From assembly GCF_000585355.1 (NCBI RefSeq), contig NZ_KK073873.1, positions 2,337,703 to 2,401,702 of the forward strand: a stretch of DNA of 64,000 bases, written 5' to 3'. The notes under the pieces were generated by a model. The model saw only the letters and a program-made list of their open reading frames with translations, was not told where the DNA came from and did no database searches. Position 1 is the first letter of the stretch. Every line of letters starts with the position of its first letter. The position numbers and the translations under genes are program-made. Shown piece after piece: positions 46,000 through 56,086 of the stretch. This DNA comes from Xylanibacter oryzae DSM 17970 (GTDB lineage: Bacteria > Bacteroidota > Bacteroidia > Bacteroidales > Bacteroidaceae).

Positions 46000-47763
46000 A
46001 TGATAAAATTTAAAGATATTACGACAGATGACAAAGATATAATACAGCGTTTCACTCTTTTTGGAGAACGTATGAATTGTGATCTGTCTTTCTCTAATCT
46101 AATCAGTTGGAGGTTCATTTATAATACACAATATGCCATTCTTGAAGATTACTTGATATTCCGTTTTTACGCTAATCATCATCTTGCATATATGATGCCA
46201 CTGCCCCTGCCCAAATTACAGGAAGACGGCACCTACAAGGTTATCCCCTGCGACGAGTGTTCGGTGAATGTTATACGTGCCATACGCGATGATTCCATCG
46301 CCATGGGCCATCCGTTCCTTATGCTTGGCGTATGCAATTATATGAGAGGTGTGATAGAGAAGGCTTTCCCGGATACATTCAATATAAATCCTGACATGAA
46401 CTACAGTGATTATATTTATACCCGTGAAAAGTTGACTAACCTTGCAGGAAAGAAACTTCAGAGCAAGCGCAACCACATCAACAAGTTTAAGAGTCTTTAT
46501 CCCGACTATACCTATAAAGATCTTACACCCGATATGATACCGCAATGTCTGAAATTGGAAAAACAGTGGAGAAAAATTTCCAAAGAAGACGATAAAGAAG
46601 ACGATCTGGACGAAGGCCTGTCAGAAGAGCTCCGTTCTATGACAAGAGCATTTCACAGATGGGAAAGACTCGGACTTATCGGAGGCACAATATGGATAGA
46701 CACCAAACTCATAGCCTTCACCTTCGGATGTCCCATCAACCAGACCACCTTTGATGTCTGTGTAGAGAAAGCCGATGTCAATTACGAAGGCGCATTCACT
46801 ATTATCAACCAGGAATTTGTAAAGCACCTTCCCGAGAAGTATGTATACATCAATCGAGAAGAAGACATGGGCAACGAAGGACTGCGTAAAGCCAAACTCT
46901 CTTACAAGCCCGATATCCTTTTAGAGAAGAACACCATTATGGAGAAGCACCCTCTAGCCGATTTCGAAGATCAAGAACGGATAAAGCAAGAGACACGTGA
47001 TATATGGAAACTTGTATTCGAAGATTCCGAACAATTCATGGATCTCTACTTCTCAAAAGTATACAAAAGCGAATATAATATCTGTTGCCAGATCGACCAT
47101 AAGGTAGTAGCTGCTCTCCAGACCCTACCCTATACCATGTACTATCATGGTCAGTTAGTCAAGACAGTATATGTCAGTGGTGTAAGTACACATCCCGACT
47201 ACCGCAAACAAGATATCGGCAACAATCTTATGCGCCAGGCACACTTCCATGTTTATTTCCACGATGTTATTTTCTCCACCCTTATTCCTGCAGAAGAATG
47301 GTTGTATGGATGGTATGAGAGATGTGGGTATTCAAAGTGTATAACATGCCTGCCCGACCCCACGAATATCAAAGACATGAGCTTCGAAGATTTTGATAAG
47401 ATCCAGAGAGGAAAACAATGCATATTACTACACGACAAAGAAGGCTTTGATATTATAAAAGAAGACATACGTCTGGCCGGCGAAGACTACGAACCCGAAG
47501 AAAAACCTATAAAGGGGATGATTCGTGTGGTTAACGCTACCAAGGCCCTTAAGATATACGCATCCACACACTTAGACGTCAGTTGCATTATCAGAGTATA
47601 CGACAAGAATATACCTATGAACAATGCATATTATGTTATCAAGAATGGTAAGGTAAGACAGACCGACGAACCAAGCGAGTCGGCCATAAAGATGAGTATA
47701 AACGATCTTGCCGAATTTATATTTAGGGATGAGAATGTCGAAATGAACTTAATGTTGAATTAA
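46000..47763 (+). CDS. DUF2156-like domain protein fused to a GNAT acetyltransferase domain
   Basis: A 587-residue protein. Start at 46000 (MIKFKDITTDD), since the frame upstream crosses the promoter. The N-terminal part (about 1-290) resembles the DUF2156 tRNA-dependent lysyltransferase-like fold: INRASEL-like WRFIYNTQYA, KLQSKRNHINKFKSLYPDY, FTFGCPINQTTFDVCVEKAD, LRKAKLSYKP. The C-terminal part (from about 325) is a GNAT domain with VYVSGVSTHPDYRKQDIGNNLMRQA and YERCGYSKCI (near 440-455). No clear membrane segment. Possibly an acylating enzyme of the envelope. Confidence 0.8.
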   Translation: MIKFKDITTDDKDIIQRFTLFGERMNCDLSFSNLISWRFIYNTQYAILEDYLIFRFYANHHLAYMMPLPLPKLQEDGTYKVIPCDECSVNVIRAIRDDSIAMGHPFLMLGVCNYMRGVIEKAFPDTFNINPDMNYSDYIYTREKLTNLAGKKLQSKRNHINKFKSLYPDYTYKDLTPDMIPQCLKLEKQWRKISKEDDKEDDLDEGLSEELRSMTRAFHRWERLGLIGGTIWIDTKLIAFTFGCPINQTTFDVCVEKADVNYEGAFTIINQEFVKHLPEKYVYINREEDMGNEGLRKAKLSYKPDILLEKNTIMEKHPLADFEDQERIKQETRDIWKLVFEDSEQFMDLYFSKVYKSEYNICCQIDHKVVAALQTLPYTMYYHGQLVKTVYVSGVSTHPDYRKQDIGNNLMRQAHFHVYFHDVIFSTLIPAEEWLYGWYERCGYSKCITCLPDPTNIKDMSFEDFDKIQRGKQCILLHDKEGFDIIKEDIRLAGEDYEPEEKPIKGMIRVVNATKALKIYASTHLDVSCIIRVYDKNIPMNNAYYVIKNGKVRQTDEPSESAIKMSINDLAEFIFRDENVEMNLMLN

Positions 47764-47772
47764 CGCACAACA

Positions 47773-48546
47773 TCAAGCCATCTCTTGAGTAAGTATACTT
47801 TCCAGTTGCTCAGCCGAAAGGCGCAACTGGAATGTTCCTTTTATAGCCACAGATATATTACCGGTCTCCTCAGATACCACAATAGCTATCGCGTCCGACT
47901 CCTGAGATATACCCATTGCAGCCCTATGGCGCAATCCCAGATCCTTTGGTATATCCAGATTATGCGATACAGGGAGAATACATCCAGCAGCCCTTATACG
48001 CTTGTTGGCTATCACCATAGCCCCGTCATGAAGCGGTGAGTTCTTAAAGAATATATTCTCTATCAACAGCTGATTGATGTTAGCATCTATAGTATCACCG
48101 GTATCCACGATATCATCCAGCGGAGCAGAACGCTCTACCACAATCAGCGCGCCCACTTTATCCTTGCTCATACTCATACATGCCAGTACGATAGGTATGA
48201 TGGCCGTCTTGTCCACATCCTTCTCGCGGTTTGAACTGGAAGAGAAAAAGTTAATAAACGTCTTCATTCTCTGATGAGCACCAAGCGTATATAAGAATTT
48301 ACGTATCTCCTCCTGAAATAAGATTATAAGAGCAATAACACCAACGCTCACCAGCTTGTCCATTATGGCACCAAGCAGGCGCATCTCAAGCACTTGCGAC
48401 ACGAACAGCCATATTACCACAAATATCAATATGCCAATAAACACATTGAGAGAGCGTGATTCTTTCATCAGCCTGTATATGTAGTACAACATCAACGCTA
48501 CCAGGCAGATATCTATTATGTCTTTTATGCCGAAATCGAAGAACAT
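47773..48546 (-). CDS. cdaA: Diadenylate cyclase, CdaA type
   Basis: A 257-residue membrane enzyme making c-di-AMP. Three N-terminal membrane segments (about 8-25, 37-53, 60-78) precede the DAC domain with LHDGAMVIANKRI (DGA near residue 173) and GLRHRAAMGI (RHR near 207), the two catalytic motifs. It begins seven bases after folP. The folP-cdaA pairing is typical of Bacteroidetes. Confidence 0.95.
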   Translation of the reverse strand: MFFDFGIKDIIDICLVALMLYYIYRLMKESRSLNVFIGILIFVVIWLFVSQVLEMRLLGAIMDKLVSVGVIALIILFQEEIRKFLYTLGAHQRMKTFINFFSSSSNREKDVDKTAIIPIVLACMSMSKDKVGALIVVERSAPLDDIVDTGDTIDANINQLLIENIFFKNSPLHDGAMVIANKRIRAAGCILPVSHNLDIPKDLGLRHRAAMGISQESDAIAIVVSEETGNISVAIKGTFQLRLSAEQLESILTQEMA

Positions 48547-48553
48547 TCTTTTA

Positions 48554-49405
48554 TTATTTGAGCATTTCGCTTACTATTTTTATAACTTCCACACACTCCT
48601 TCACATCATGCACGCGCAATATTGACGCGCCTTTCTGCAAAGCTATGGTATTAAGTATTGACGTACCATTCAGAGATTCGTCCGCAGTGAAACCGAGCAA
48701 TTTGGATATCATTGACTTTCTTGATATGCCTACGAGTATAGGCAGTTCCATTTCACGTAACTTCTCCATTTCGCTCATCAACTTATAATTCTGCCTTATC
48801 GTCTTGCCGAATCCGAAGCCGGGGTCTAATATGATATCTTTCACACCAAGGTCGCGCAGCTGCTGTACCTCTTTAGAGAAACCGATCATCATATCATGAA
48901 TATCCTTCTGTACAGACATCAGTATATACGGCACCTTCAACTTAGCCACCATTCTGAACATTGCAGGATACTCCTCCACCCCATTATTAGCAAGAGGAAC
49001 ATTTGCGATACCCGTTATTCCACCTTCCGAAACATCATTGATGATATCCGCTCCAAATTCTTCTACAGCCATCTCAGCCACCTCCGGCCTATATGTATCA
49101 ATAGACAGGATAGCATCAGGCTGCTGCTTCCTTATTATCTCAAGAGCGTGCCTCATGCGTGCCATCTCCTCCTCAGAAGAAACCACAGCAGCACCGGGCC
49201 GTGTAGAGAAAGCGCCTACATCTATAATAGATCCGCCTTCCTTTATTATCTGGTCAGCACGCAGCGCTATTTCCTTTTCAGTCTGCTTACGGCTCCCTGC
49301 GTAAAACGAATCTGGTGTAACATTAAGGATACCCATCACTTGAGGTTCAGAGAGATCAAGCAAGCGTCCTTTTGCATTTATTGTATAGTTTATGAGGCCT
49401 TTCAT
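48554..49405 (-). CDS. folP: Dihydropteroate synthase
   Basis: A 283-residue folate enzyme (pterin plus p-aminobenzoate). Motifs: VMGILNVTPDSF (about 23-34), SIIDVGAFSTRPGA (about 59-72), SIDTYRPEVA, INDVSEG, LDPGFGFGKT and RVHDVKE at the C-terminus. The usual IDVGGESTRPGA is IDVGAFSTRPGA here, a variant also seen in Bacteroidetes. Followed by cdaA. Confidence 0.95.
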   Translation of the reverse strand: MKGLINYTINAKGRLLDLSEPQVMGILNVTPDSFYAGSRKQTEKEIALRADQIIKEGGSIIDVGAFSTRPGAAVVSSEEEMARMRHALEIIRKQQPDAILSIDTYRPEVAEMAVEEFGADIINDVSEGGITGIANVPLANNGVEEYPAMFRMVAKLKVPYILMSVQKDIHDMMIGFSKEVQQLRDLGVKDIILDPGFGFGKTIRQNYKLMSEMEKLREMELPILVGISRKSMISKLLGFTADESLNGTSILNTIALQKGASILRVHDVKECVEVIKIVSEMLK

Positions 49406-49573
49406 TCAGTAATTAAGTTTCTTATAGATGCAAAAATAGGAATAAAATTCCGAAAAACAGTCTAAAAACATTTAGATTTTCCTATTTTCAATATTTTTAT
49501 CTGTTTTGTTAACTATATATTTTTATTATTGTACCTTTGCACAAAATAAATTAATACATAACAAGACCATAAT

Positions 49574-50353
49574 ATGAAAAAGATTGCATTAATAACAGGA
49601 GCAACGAGTGGCATCGGCGAGGCATGTGCCCGTCGTTTCTCAGCAGGTGGATACGACTTGATACTTACAGGTCGCAAGCAGGACAAATTAGATTCATTAC
49701 AGAGCGAACTTAATGCCGACGGCACAGATGTAAAGTTGCTTACCTTCGATGTACGCGATCGTAAAGCCGCTACCGAGGCAGTAAATTCTCTTACCGGCAA
49801 GTGGTGTGATATAGACGTACTTATCAACAATGCCGGACTGGCGTTAGGCTTAGAAAAAGAATACGAGTTAGACCCTGAGAAATGGGAGACGATGATAGAC
49901 ACCAACATCAAGGGAATGCTTACGATGACCCACCTTATAGTACCGCATATGGTAGAACGTAATCGTGGCCACATAATCAATATGGGCAGTCTTGCCGGCG
50001 AAGCAGCCTATCCGGGCGGTAATGTATATTGCGCCACCAAGTCAGCCGTTAAAGCCATCAGCGATGGTTTACGCATCGACTTAGCCGACACATGCATAAG
50101 AGTAACTAATGTCAAACCCGGATTGGTAGAGACCAACTTCAGTGTGACCAGATTCTATGGCAATAAGGACAAAGCAGACAATGTCTATAACGGCATCCAT
50201 CCATTAAGCGGTAATGACATTGCCGATGTAGCATTCTATGCAGCAAGTGCCCCTGAGCATGTACAGATAGCAGAAGTACTTGTTCTTGCTACACACCAGG
50301 CTAACAGCTACGTGGTTAGCAAAGACCCAAACAGAAAAGAAACATTGAGCTAG
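49574..50353 (+). CDS. SDR-family oxidoreductase (YdfG-like serine/short-chain dehydrogenase)
   Basis: A 259-residue classical SDR: TGATSGIGEACARRF (about 8-22, dinucleotide binding), LINNAGLALG (near 86), the active-site YCATKSAVK with Tyr near 152 and Lys near 156, and NVKPGLVETNF. No membrane segments. The sequence profile resembles E. coli YdfG (NADP-dependent 3-hydroxy acid dehydrogenase) but the substrate is open. A TACCTTTG -7-like box lies at 49532-49539. A strong terminator follows. Confidence 0.9.
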   Translation: MKKIALITGATSGIGEACARRFSAGGYDLILTGRKQDKLDSLQSELNADGTDVKLLTFDVRDRKAATEAVNSLTGKWCDIDVLINNAGLALGLEKEYELDPEKWETMIDTNIKGMLTMTHLIVPHMVERNRGHIINMGSLAGEAAYPGGNVYCATKSAVKAISDGLRIDLADTCIRVTNVKPGLVETNFSVTRFYGNKDKADNVYNGIHPLSGNDIADVAFYAASAPEHVQIAEVLVLATHQANSYVVSKDPNRKETLS

Positions 50354-50357
50354 ATAT

Positions 50358-50996
50358 TTATTTTGAACTGTTCGGAAATTCCGAACAGTTCAAAATATCA
50401 GAAGGCTTTTCAAGTTCATATTTACACGGTATTTTCTTTTTTCCACTGCTCCAAGTAGCTAGTGCAAAATCAACATGTGAGTTTGCAGCACATTGGCTAT
50501 CATAAGCAGCATCCCCGATATACAGAGTATCTGATGGTGTAGCTCCTGTTCTATCAAAGTATGCAAGTATCGGGTCTGCCGACGGTTTAGGGTTTACCGT
50601 GTCAGTAACACAAATAGCGACATCAAAAAGGTGAAAGATCTTGCATAAAGCATCATCGTTATTTAACTCATCCCGTGTTCGTGAAGTAATCAATCCTAAT
50701 TTATAATGCTTTTGCTTGAGATTTCTAACTACTTCATCAATTCCATCAAACAAGGTTATTTCGTTTCTATGCTCCTGAAAATTCTTACCCCACAGCTTAA
50801 AAGCTTCTTCCGGATTTTCTGCTCCTAGTTTCTGCATGGTGGTGACGCCGGGTATTCCTAATACGAAGTTTAGTTCATCTTTCTCAAAATGTTTACCAAA
50901 AAGTTCTTGTATAGTTTGTTGCCATGTATTTATGACAGCACTTTCATTGTCAACCAAGGTGCCGTCGATATCAAATAATATATGTTTATATTTCAT
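50358..50996 (-). CDS. HAD-superfamily phosphatase (phosphoglycolate-phosphatase-like)
   Basis: A 212-residue HAD hydrolase: HILFDIDGTLVDNES (nucleophile Asp and general acid Asp), GLITSRTRDE (motif II), NPKPSADPILAYF (motif III Lys) and LYIGDAAYDSQCA (motif IV). The helical cap lies between. Probable small-molecule phosphatase such as Gph/PgmB type, substrate uncertain. The last residues (SEFPNSSK) are encoded by the arm of the palindrome at 50360-50396, so the coding end and the terminator overlap. Confidence 0.87.
   Translation of the reverse strand: MKYKHILFDIDGTLVDNESAVINTWQQTIQELFGKHFEKDELNFVLGIPGVTTMQKLGAENPEEAFKLWGKNFQEHRNEITLFDGIDEVVRNLKQKHYKLGLITSRTRDELNNDDALCKIFHLFDVAICVTDTVNPKPSADPILAYFDRTGATPSDTLYIGDAAYDSQCAANSHVDFALATWSSGKKKIPCKYELEKPSDILNCSEFPNSSK
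50360..50396. terminator. Perfect palindrome, bidirectional terminator for SDR and HAD genes
   Basis: Eighteen-base arms (50360-50377 and 50379-50396) pair perfectly with a very short loop, flanked by A/T runs on both sides. The left gene ends just before it and the HAD gene ends inside it. Confidence 0.85.
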
Positions 50997-51445
50997 ATCT
51001 TGTTAAAATCAATTTTTATTTGTAATAGCGCAAAGATAGTAAATATCTTATAGAGATAAAGTAAATGACATTAAATTATATACAAAGTAATAACGTTATA
51101 CCCTTAAAATCAAAATCATTAACAAAAGAATAACGGCATCTACTACTATTATTCTCAGATGGAGTACCACCGGCTTTAGCTTTCACACTTTCTTTCTCAC
51201 CAACATATGCTTTTGTAGAATCAAAATAAAATATTACAAAGGAATAGGACATTATCAAAAATAATATGTTTTAGTTTTCTTAACAAAGAATATTTGTTGT
51301 AGAACTAAAAAAGCTATTAATTTGTTGTGTTAAATAAAGTTGACAGGTATGAAAGTCTAGTTTAACCTCAAAGTCACTCATGAGAATGATTTGTAAAAGA
51401 CCAATACTAGAGGTTGATTTTAACCTAAATGTAATTAAAGGAAGA
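50997..51445. other. Gene-poor stretch with a possible HAD promoter
   Basis: About 450 bp. TATCTTTG on the minus strand (51038-51031), 35 bases before the HAD start, is a likely -7 box. A 60-codon minus-strand frame (51076-51258) ends in the odd segment KAKAGGTPSENNSSRCRYSF, which I could not place in a family; I do not call it a gene. A purine-rich AAAGGAAG lies just before the start at 51446. Confidence 0.4.
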
Positions 51446-52501
51446 ATGACAAGAATATTATTTATAATCATAGCAAATTTAATAGCTCTGGGTTATGCAA
51501 AAGCTAACGACGGAGTGTTTCGTATCAACGGTAATGAGTTGGTACCTATCCACAATACAGATATAAAGGTGTCGAAAGAGATCCTGAGTATCAAGAAAAT
51601 TTCAGAAAAACAAGTAGCGGTGTCTGTCTATTATGAATTTGACAATCCAGGTGAAGGACAACTCATAAATGTAGGTTTCGAGGCCAGGCCGCCACAGGAA
51701 GACGAAGAGCCCCTTGCTGACGATACTTTCAAGAAGGTACCGGCAAATGCGCCACACCCATTTATGCATAATTTCACTGTAAGTATGAACGGTAAGATAC
51801 TGCCATTTACAAACAAAGTGGAATATAACCAGAAGTACGGCTCTACAAAGATGTATGTCTATCTGTTTAATGCAGATTTCGTTACCGGTAAAAATATAAT
51901 CCGGCATTCTTATATCTGCGACTTCTCTGAGAACGTAAGTTCCTTTTATGAATTTAGTTATGTGCTCGATGCTGCCAAACGATGGGCCGGAGGTAAGATT
52001 GGTGACTTCACGCTGATTGTTGATATGGGAGACTTTGCCTCTTTAGGCATTCCTGAGACCTTCTTTGATAACATATCCGATTGGACGATGGTGGGTAACG
52101 GCAAAATAATTGATTTTAAGAAGAGTATGAAGGACAAAGAAGATTATTCTCCGGATAGTCTGATGAAATGTTATATCCGTCAGGGAATGATCGTTTTTCA
52201 CAAGACAGACTTTGTACCCATGAGTAATCTGAATATATTCTGTCTGGATGGTATATGCACAATAACAACAGAGAATATAAATAATGATCTGTTTGATGCC
52301 CGAAAATATAAAGATGAGTTTTTCTGTCATATTCCATTTACAGACGTAAAACCAAAAATGAAGGCAAAGGATGAATATAGTGCCAGAGTATTAAGGAATA
52401 TCCCATTTGCTCGAAGAGGATATATATTCAAGGATCAGAGTCTGCAAAAATTCTTTGAAGCGATGGAGTGGTACATGCCAGATCCGAATTATCGACCCTA
52501 G
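51446..52501 (+). CDS. Exported protein with DUF4424-like region and C-terminal YARHG domain
   Basis: A 351-residue secreted protein. Start at 51446 (MTRILFII), which gives a signal peptide ending GYAKA after a good ribosome binding site. The body (about 22-200) is beta-rich and resembles DUF4424 (ANDGVFRINGNELVPIHNTDIKVSKEIL, seen only in part here). The C-terminus holds VLRNIPFARRGYIFKDQSLQKFFE and a WYMPDPNY end, the YARHG pattern common in extracellular proteins. Role unknown; the YARHG module is thought to bind peptidoglycan or protein surfaces. Confidence 0.72.
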   Translation: MTRILFIIIANLIALGYAKANDGVFRINGNELVPIHNTDIKVSKEILSIKKISEKQVAVSVYYEFDNPGEGQLINVGFEARPPQEDEEPLADDTFKKVPANAPHPFMHNFTVSMNGKILPFTNKVEYNQKYGSTKMYVYLFNADFVTGKNIIRHSYICDFSENVSSFYEFSYVLDAAKRWAGGKIGDFTLIVDMGDFASLGIPETFFDNISDWTMVGNGKIIDFKKSMKDKEDYSPDSLMKCYIRQGMIVFHKTDFVPMSNLNIFCLDGICTITTENINNDLFDARKYKDEFFCHIPFTDVKPKMKAKDEYSARVLRNIPFARRGYIFKDQSLQKFFEAMEWYMPDPNYRP

Positions 52502-52600
52502 TCTGTCCTAATAGATGCAATATACAATGCCATTTGTTTTAGCCATACTTATTGTGTCAAGTACAAAAAACATTTTCACTTCCATAAATAAAAGAATAGA

Positions 52601-52663
52601 ATGAAAAAAATCTTGTTAATGATCATGCTTATTGCGTTTTCCCAAGATACATTTAACAGTTAA
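52601..52663 (+). pseudogene. Short remnant with a truncated signal peptide
   Basis: A 20-codon frame (MKKILLMIMLIAFSQDTFNS) that looks like a signal peptide cut off soon after its hydrophobic core. It follows the YARHG gene by 100 bases and has no domain. Likely the leftover of a lipoprotein or exported protein gene. Confidence 0.3.
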
Positions 52664-52737
52664 TTGCAACGATATTAACATGGCAATAATAAAAATGCAA
52701 ATGCGATTATCTTTGTAGCATATGCCGCCAGGTTTCT

Positions 52738-53271
52738 CTATTTGTTGTCTTCTAAATATCTGACAATCTTTTTCTTTAATTCAGAAAAACTATCTTCAAC
52801 CGATCTATTTGCGGTATCTATTTTAATGTAATCACTTTCCCATACGTCATATTCCCTATTCTGAATTTCGTCCCATGTAGGGAGTCGTAGTCCTGCTACT
52901 TCATTATCTCTTGTTTCACACCGTTTCTCGTGTTCTCTCTTGTTGGAGCAAATTACTTCAATATTGATGTACAGACATTTGTTTTGGATGGCGACTTTTT
53001 CCCATTCTTGGCGGGTAAGATTTATGGGATTGCATGAGTCCGCAACAACATGATGCTTCAGGTCTAAATTGTCATTTGCTATTCGATATGCCAGACGGTA
53101 TCCTTCTCCTTGTACATCTAGGTCGCATAAATCTCGTAAAGATTGTTCTATTGTGTCAATTCTCAAATAGAAAGCATTATACTCTTTTGATATGAGTTTT
53201 GCCAGCGTCGATTTTCCCGAGGCGGGCAATCCGGATAATATAAATAGGATGGGTTTACCAAGTTTCATCAT
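52738..53271 (-). CDS. P-loop nucleotide kinase-like protein
   Basis: A 177-residue AAA_33-type kinase: ILFILSGLPASGKSTLAKLI (about 8-27, Walker A GLPASGKST), FYLRIDTIEQSL (a lid/switch), HHVVADSCNPINLTRQEWEK and a regular C-terminal helix. Such proteins phosphorylate small substrates such as gluconate, chloramphenicol or nucleosides. Two Met codons at 53271 and 53268 are both possible starts. A TATCTTTG box lies at 53327-53320 on the minus strand. Confidence 0.85.
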   Translation of the reverse strand: MMKLGKPILFILSGLPASGKSTLAKLISKEYNAFYLRIDTIEQSLRDLCDLDVQGEGYRLAYRIANDNLDLKHHVVADSCNPINLTRQEWEKVAIQNKCLYINIEVICSNKREHEKRCETRDNEVAGLRLPTWDEIQNREYDVWESDYIKIDTANRSVEDSFSELKKKIVRYLEDNK

Positions 53272-53554
53272 GATTCCTGCATAAAATAAAGTTTAATGTT
53301 AAGCGGTTCATTTGTGATGCAAAGATAACTAAATTTATTGTTATTGCATGAAGACGATTATAAAAATATTTATGGTTGTTTGTTATTTAGATCATTCGGA
53401 TTCTATTAAGTTACCATGGTCAATAATGAGTTTGAGATCGCCATACCTGAACAATCTGCATTTTAACATTCGATTGTCGGTTCAACATGATTTTCTTTCA
53501 AAAACTTGGTAAAATTTAAATATTGTGTTATCTTTGCCATTAAAATATCTAGTT

Positions 53555-53756
53555 ATGACATACGATCAACTTGACTTTGCGACATATTGCATAGGCTTAT
53601 TATCTTCTAAATTGAAGATGAATCAGCGGGATGTCTATGACAAGCTGAAGTCCTCCGGTATCTTGAGAAGCTCACCATGGCTCAGGAGTTTCCTGAACGC
53701 TACTACAATAATATATTGTTTCTTGATCCGGACATAGATATTCATCTATAGAATTA
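53555..53756 (+). pseudogene. DUF3791-like remnant with a frame change
   Basis: The frame at 53555 starts MTYDQLDFATYCIGLLSSKL and reads into DKLKSSGIL like the DUF3791 proteins that pair with DUF3990 in Bacteroidetes, then ends in an unrelated tail (IIYCFLIRT). In the other frame from about 53665 a different short segment follows (EKLTMAQEFPERYY), ending at a TAG at about 53750. A promoter-like TATCTTTG is at 53529-53536. I read it as two fragments fused by deletion, possibly of a former toxin-antitoxin pair. Confidence 0.4.
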
Positions 53757-54191
53757 ACAGAAAGAATATGATAAGAATCTTTCTATATAGGTAGAGATAC
53801 GAAAAGAAAATTGAGATTTCTTTCTAGATTATACTGAATTAGATATGAAAAGAAAGCATAAGCTAAAATATGATATAGCAATAGTATTTGTTTATAACTG
53901 TGAATATTTTAATATTATGTAATGTAGTGTAGTAACATTTAAAACATAAATACGGAAGTGCTATTTAAAACATCAAATAATACTATTAAAACTTGTCATA
54001 AACCTTTTTTTCACTCTTTTTGTCGAGAATAATAAAAAGCATAAAATTGCAGTAATGTAATAAATGCCAGTTTATATAAAAAGACCATAAATAATCATAT
54101 AAGTATAGCATTGAAGTTATTAACAGATACAGATAATGACAAATTTTGAATTGAACAAAACAGGACCAATGTATATTAATCGCCCACATTT
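53738..54191. other. Gene-poor stretch left of the ISL3 remnant
   Basis: About 450 bp of A+T-rich sequence. A few short frames exist, but none has a recognisable domain. It joins the DUF3791 remnant to the IS element and may be decayed sequence. Confidence 0.4.
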
Positions 54192-54233
54192 TAGATATTC
54201 CAGAGTATACCGGTTCATCGTCAATTTTGGTGC
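54192..54233. repeat. Left inverted repeat of the ISL3 element (long form)
   Basis: Pairs with 56087-56128 over 42 bases with three mismatches. The inner part from 54212 is the probable true IS end; the outer 17 bases may be host hairpin. Confidence 0.75.
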
Positions 54234-54351
54234 GAATTTGCTACTGCCAAATTCTTCCAAAAAAAACATCCATTAACTCGTTTATTATCACCTGATTATG
54301 TTGCGTAAGTCAATCTTTTGTATCTTAGTACTCTGATTTAGAGCACTTTAT

Positions 54352-56080
54352 ATGAAACAAAAAGCAGATCAATACAACTATAATTTAGGGTTTTCAAACT
54401 TAGTATTAACACATATCATAGGCTACGTTGGTTTGAAATTTCACAATGCGTGTGTTAATCAAGACTACGTAGTAATAGAATCTTGTGCTAAACATTATTA
54501 TGACGTATGTCCTAATTGTGCGAAGAAAAGCTATTCTGTCCACTCAAAATATACCAGAGTTTTATTGGACCGGCCTATTTGTGGTAAAAAGCTATCCATT
54601 AAATTGACCACAAGAAAATTTCGTTGTACAAATTCTAAATATCCTCAGTCTATCTTCTCAAAGCAGCCGTATGGTATAACTCGTAGATATGGAAGGAAAA
54701 TCTTACCCGCTTTATACTCATTGCAAAATATGCTTATAGAGATGTCTTCAAATAAAGCTGCTTTAATTACACCCTTATTAGGTATACCTCAAAGTTCATC
54801 AACTTGCTTACGAATAGTAAATGGCATTACTGAAAAGCCTATCAACAAAGCTGATATTAAACATATATGTGTTGACGACTTTGCTTATAAAAAAGGAATA
54901 TCTTATGGTACCGTTGCCGTTGATGCAGATACACATCAGGTTCTTGATATGATTGAAGGTAGAAACAAAGCAGACGTTGTTGACTATCTAAAAGAATATC
55001 GTCATGCCGAAATAGTTGTAAGAGATCGCTCTTCTTCCTATTCGGCAGCAATTAACGAAGCCATATCAAATGCGCAACAAATAGCAGATCGTTTTCATTT
55101 AGTCAAAAATTGCAGCGAACGTATTGAAGTTCAAATCAAGTCTATGTATAAGTCTATTATTCAAGAGTTATCAAAAGCGTCCGAAACAAATGACATAGAT
55201 ACAACATCTAATAACCACACCCTAGAATCCATAATACATAAGATTAAACCTGATCCTAATTAACATCCATACACATCAGATTTGTCAACCAAAATAGAAA
55301 CTGTTTATAATGAGGTACAACGTTTGTATGGCTTAGGTATATCAAACAGGAGAACCGCCAAGATTGTTGGACTTGATAAATCTACCATTAATAAATATGT
55401 ACTGCTAAATGAGCCACCAAGAAAGCATAAGATCTATAAAGTTGATTACAATAGTCGTATAAACATAATTGAATATGGTAACAAAGGCTTATGTATTAAG
55501 GAAATACATAAAACAGTACTGAATTCAGGGTTTAAAGTAGCGCTAAGTTCTTTTTATGTGTGGTTTGCAACAAGATACAAGAACTATACAAAACAGATGC
55601 AACAAACGGAACTTACAAATAAAGATAATTTAATCCAATCACCCTTCGTAAAAATGTTTAAGTCAATAACATATATGAAGTTGAATATATATATTTGCAA
55701 TCCCAATTATGGCATTAATACAAAAACTGGAGAAATTGGCAAAGAGCGTATAAAGTTTGATAAACTAATAGAATCATCCTCAATTCTATCATCTTTAAGA
55801 GATGCCTGTTTGGCATTTAGAAATGCTGTCGGGAGTGACAATGTAAAAGAATTAGATGAATGGATCGATACATATAAGGAGTCAACATATCAAGAACTAT
55901 TTTTTTTGTAGAGGTTTGGTTTCTGATTATGATGCCATAAAGAATGCTATTTTTAGACCTTTTAGCAATGGATTGGTTGAGGGAATAAACAATAAGATTA
56001 AAGTTGTCAAGCTTAGCATGTATGGGAGGGCCAGTAATAAGTTACTGAAAATTAAAATGTTCCACGCTTGTACGGGCTAA
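54352..56080 (+). pseudogene. ISL3-family transposase, disrupted by a stop codon and a frameshift
   Basis: The DDE transposase is spread over three frames. Residues 1-303 contain a Cys-rich DNA-binding start (YDVCPNCAKKSYSVHSKYT), and the first two catalytic acids in ICVDDFAYKKG and IVVRDRSSSYS. An in-frame TAA at 55261-55263 interrupts it. Translation in the same frame then resumes (STKIETVYNEVQRLYG). A second lesion, one extra T in the T8 run near 55902-55909, shifts the frame, and the third acid is in FSNGLVEGINNKIKVVK in the next frame. The three-part arrangement separates D, D and E, so it is inactive as read. Confidence 0.85.
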
Positions 56081-56086
56081 TTCGCT

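Noticed and set aside
51076..51258. A 60-codon minus-strand hypothetical gene
   Set aside because: Not matched to any family I know and without a clear ribosome binding site or promoter.
55895..55915. Programmed frameshift at the T8 run of the ISL3 transposase
   Set aside because: ISL3 elements are not known to use one, and the same gene also has an in-frame TAA at 55261, so simple decay is more likely.
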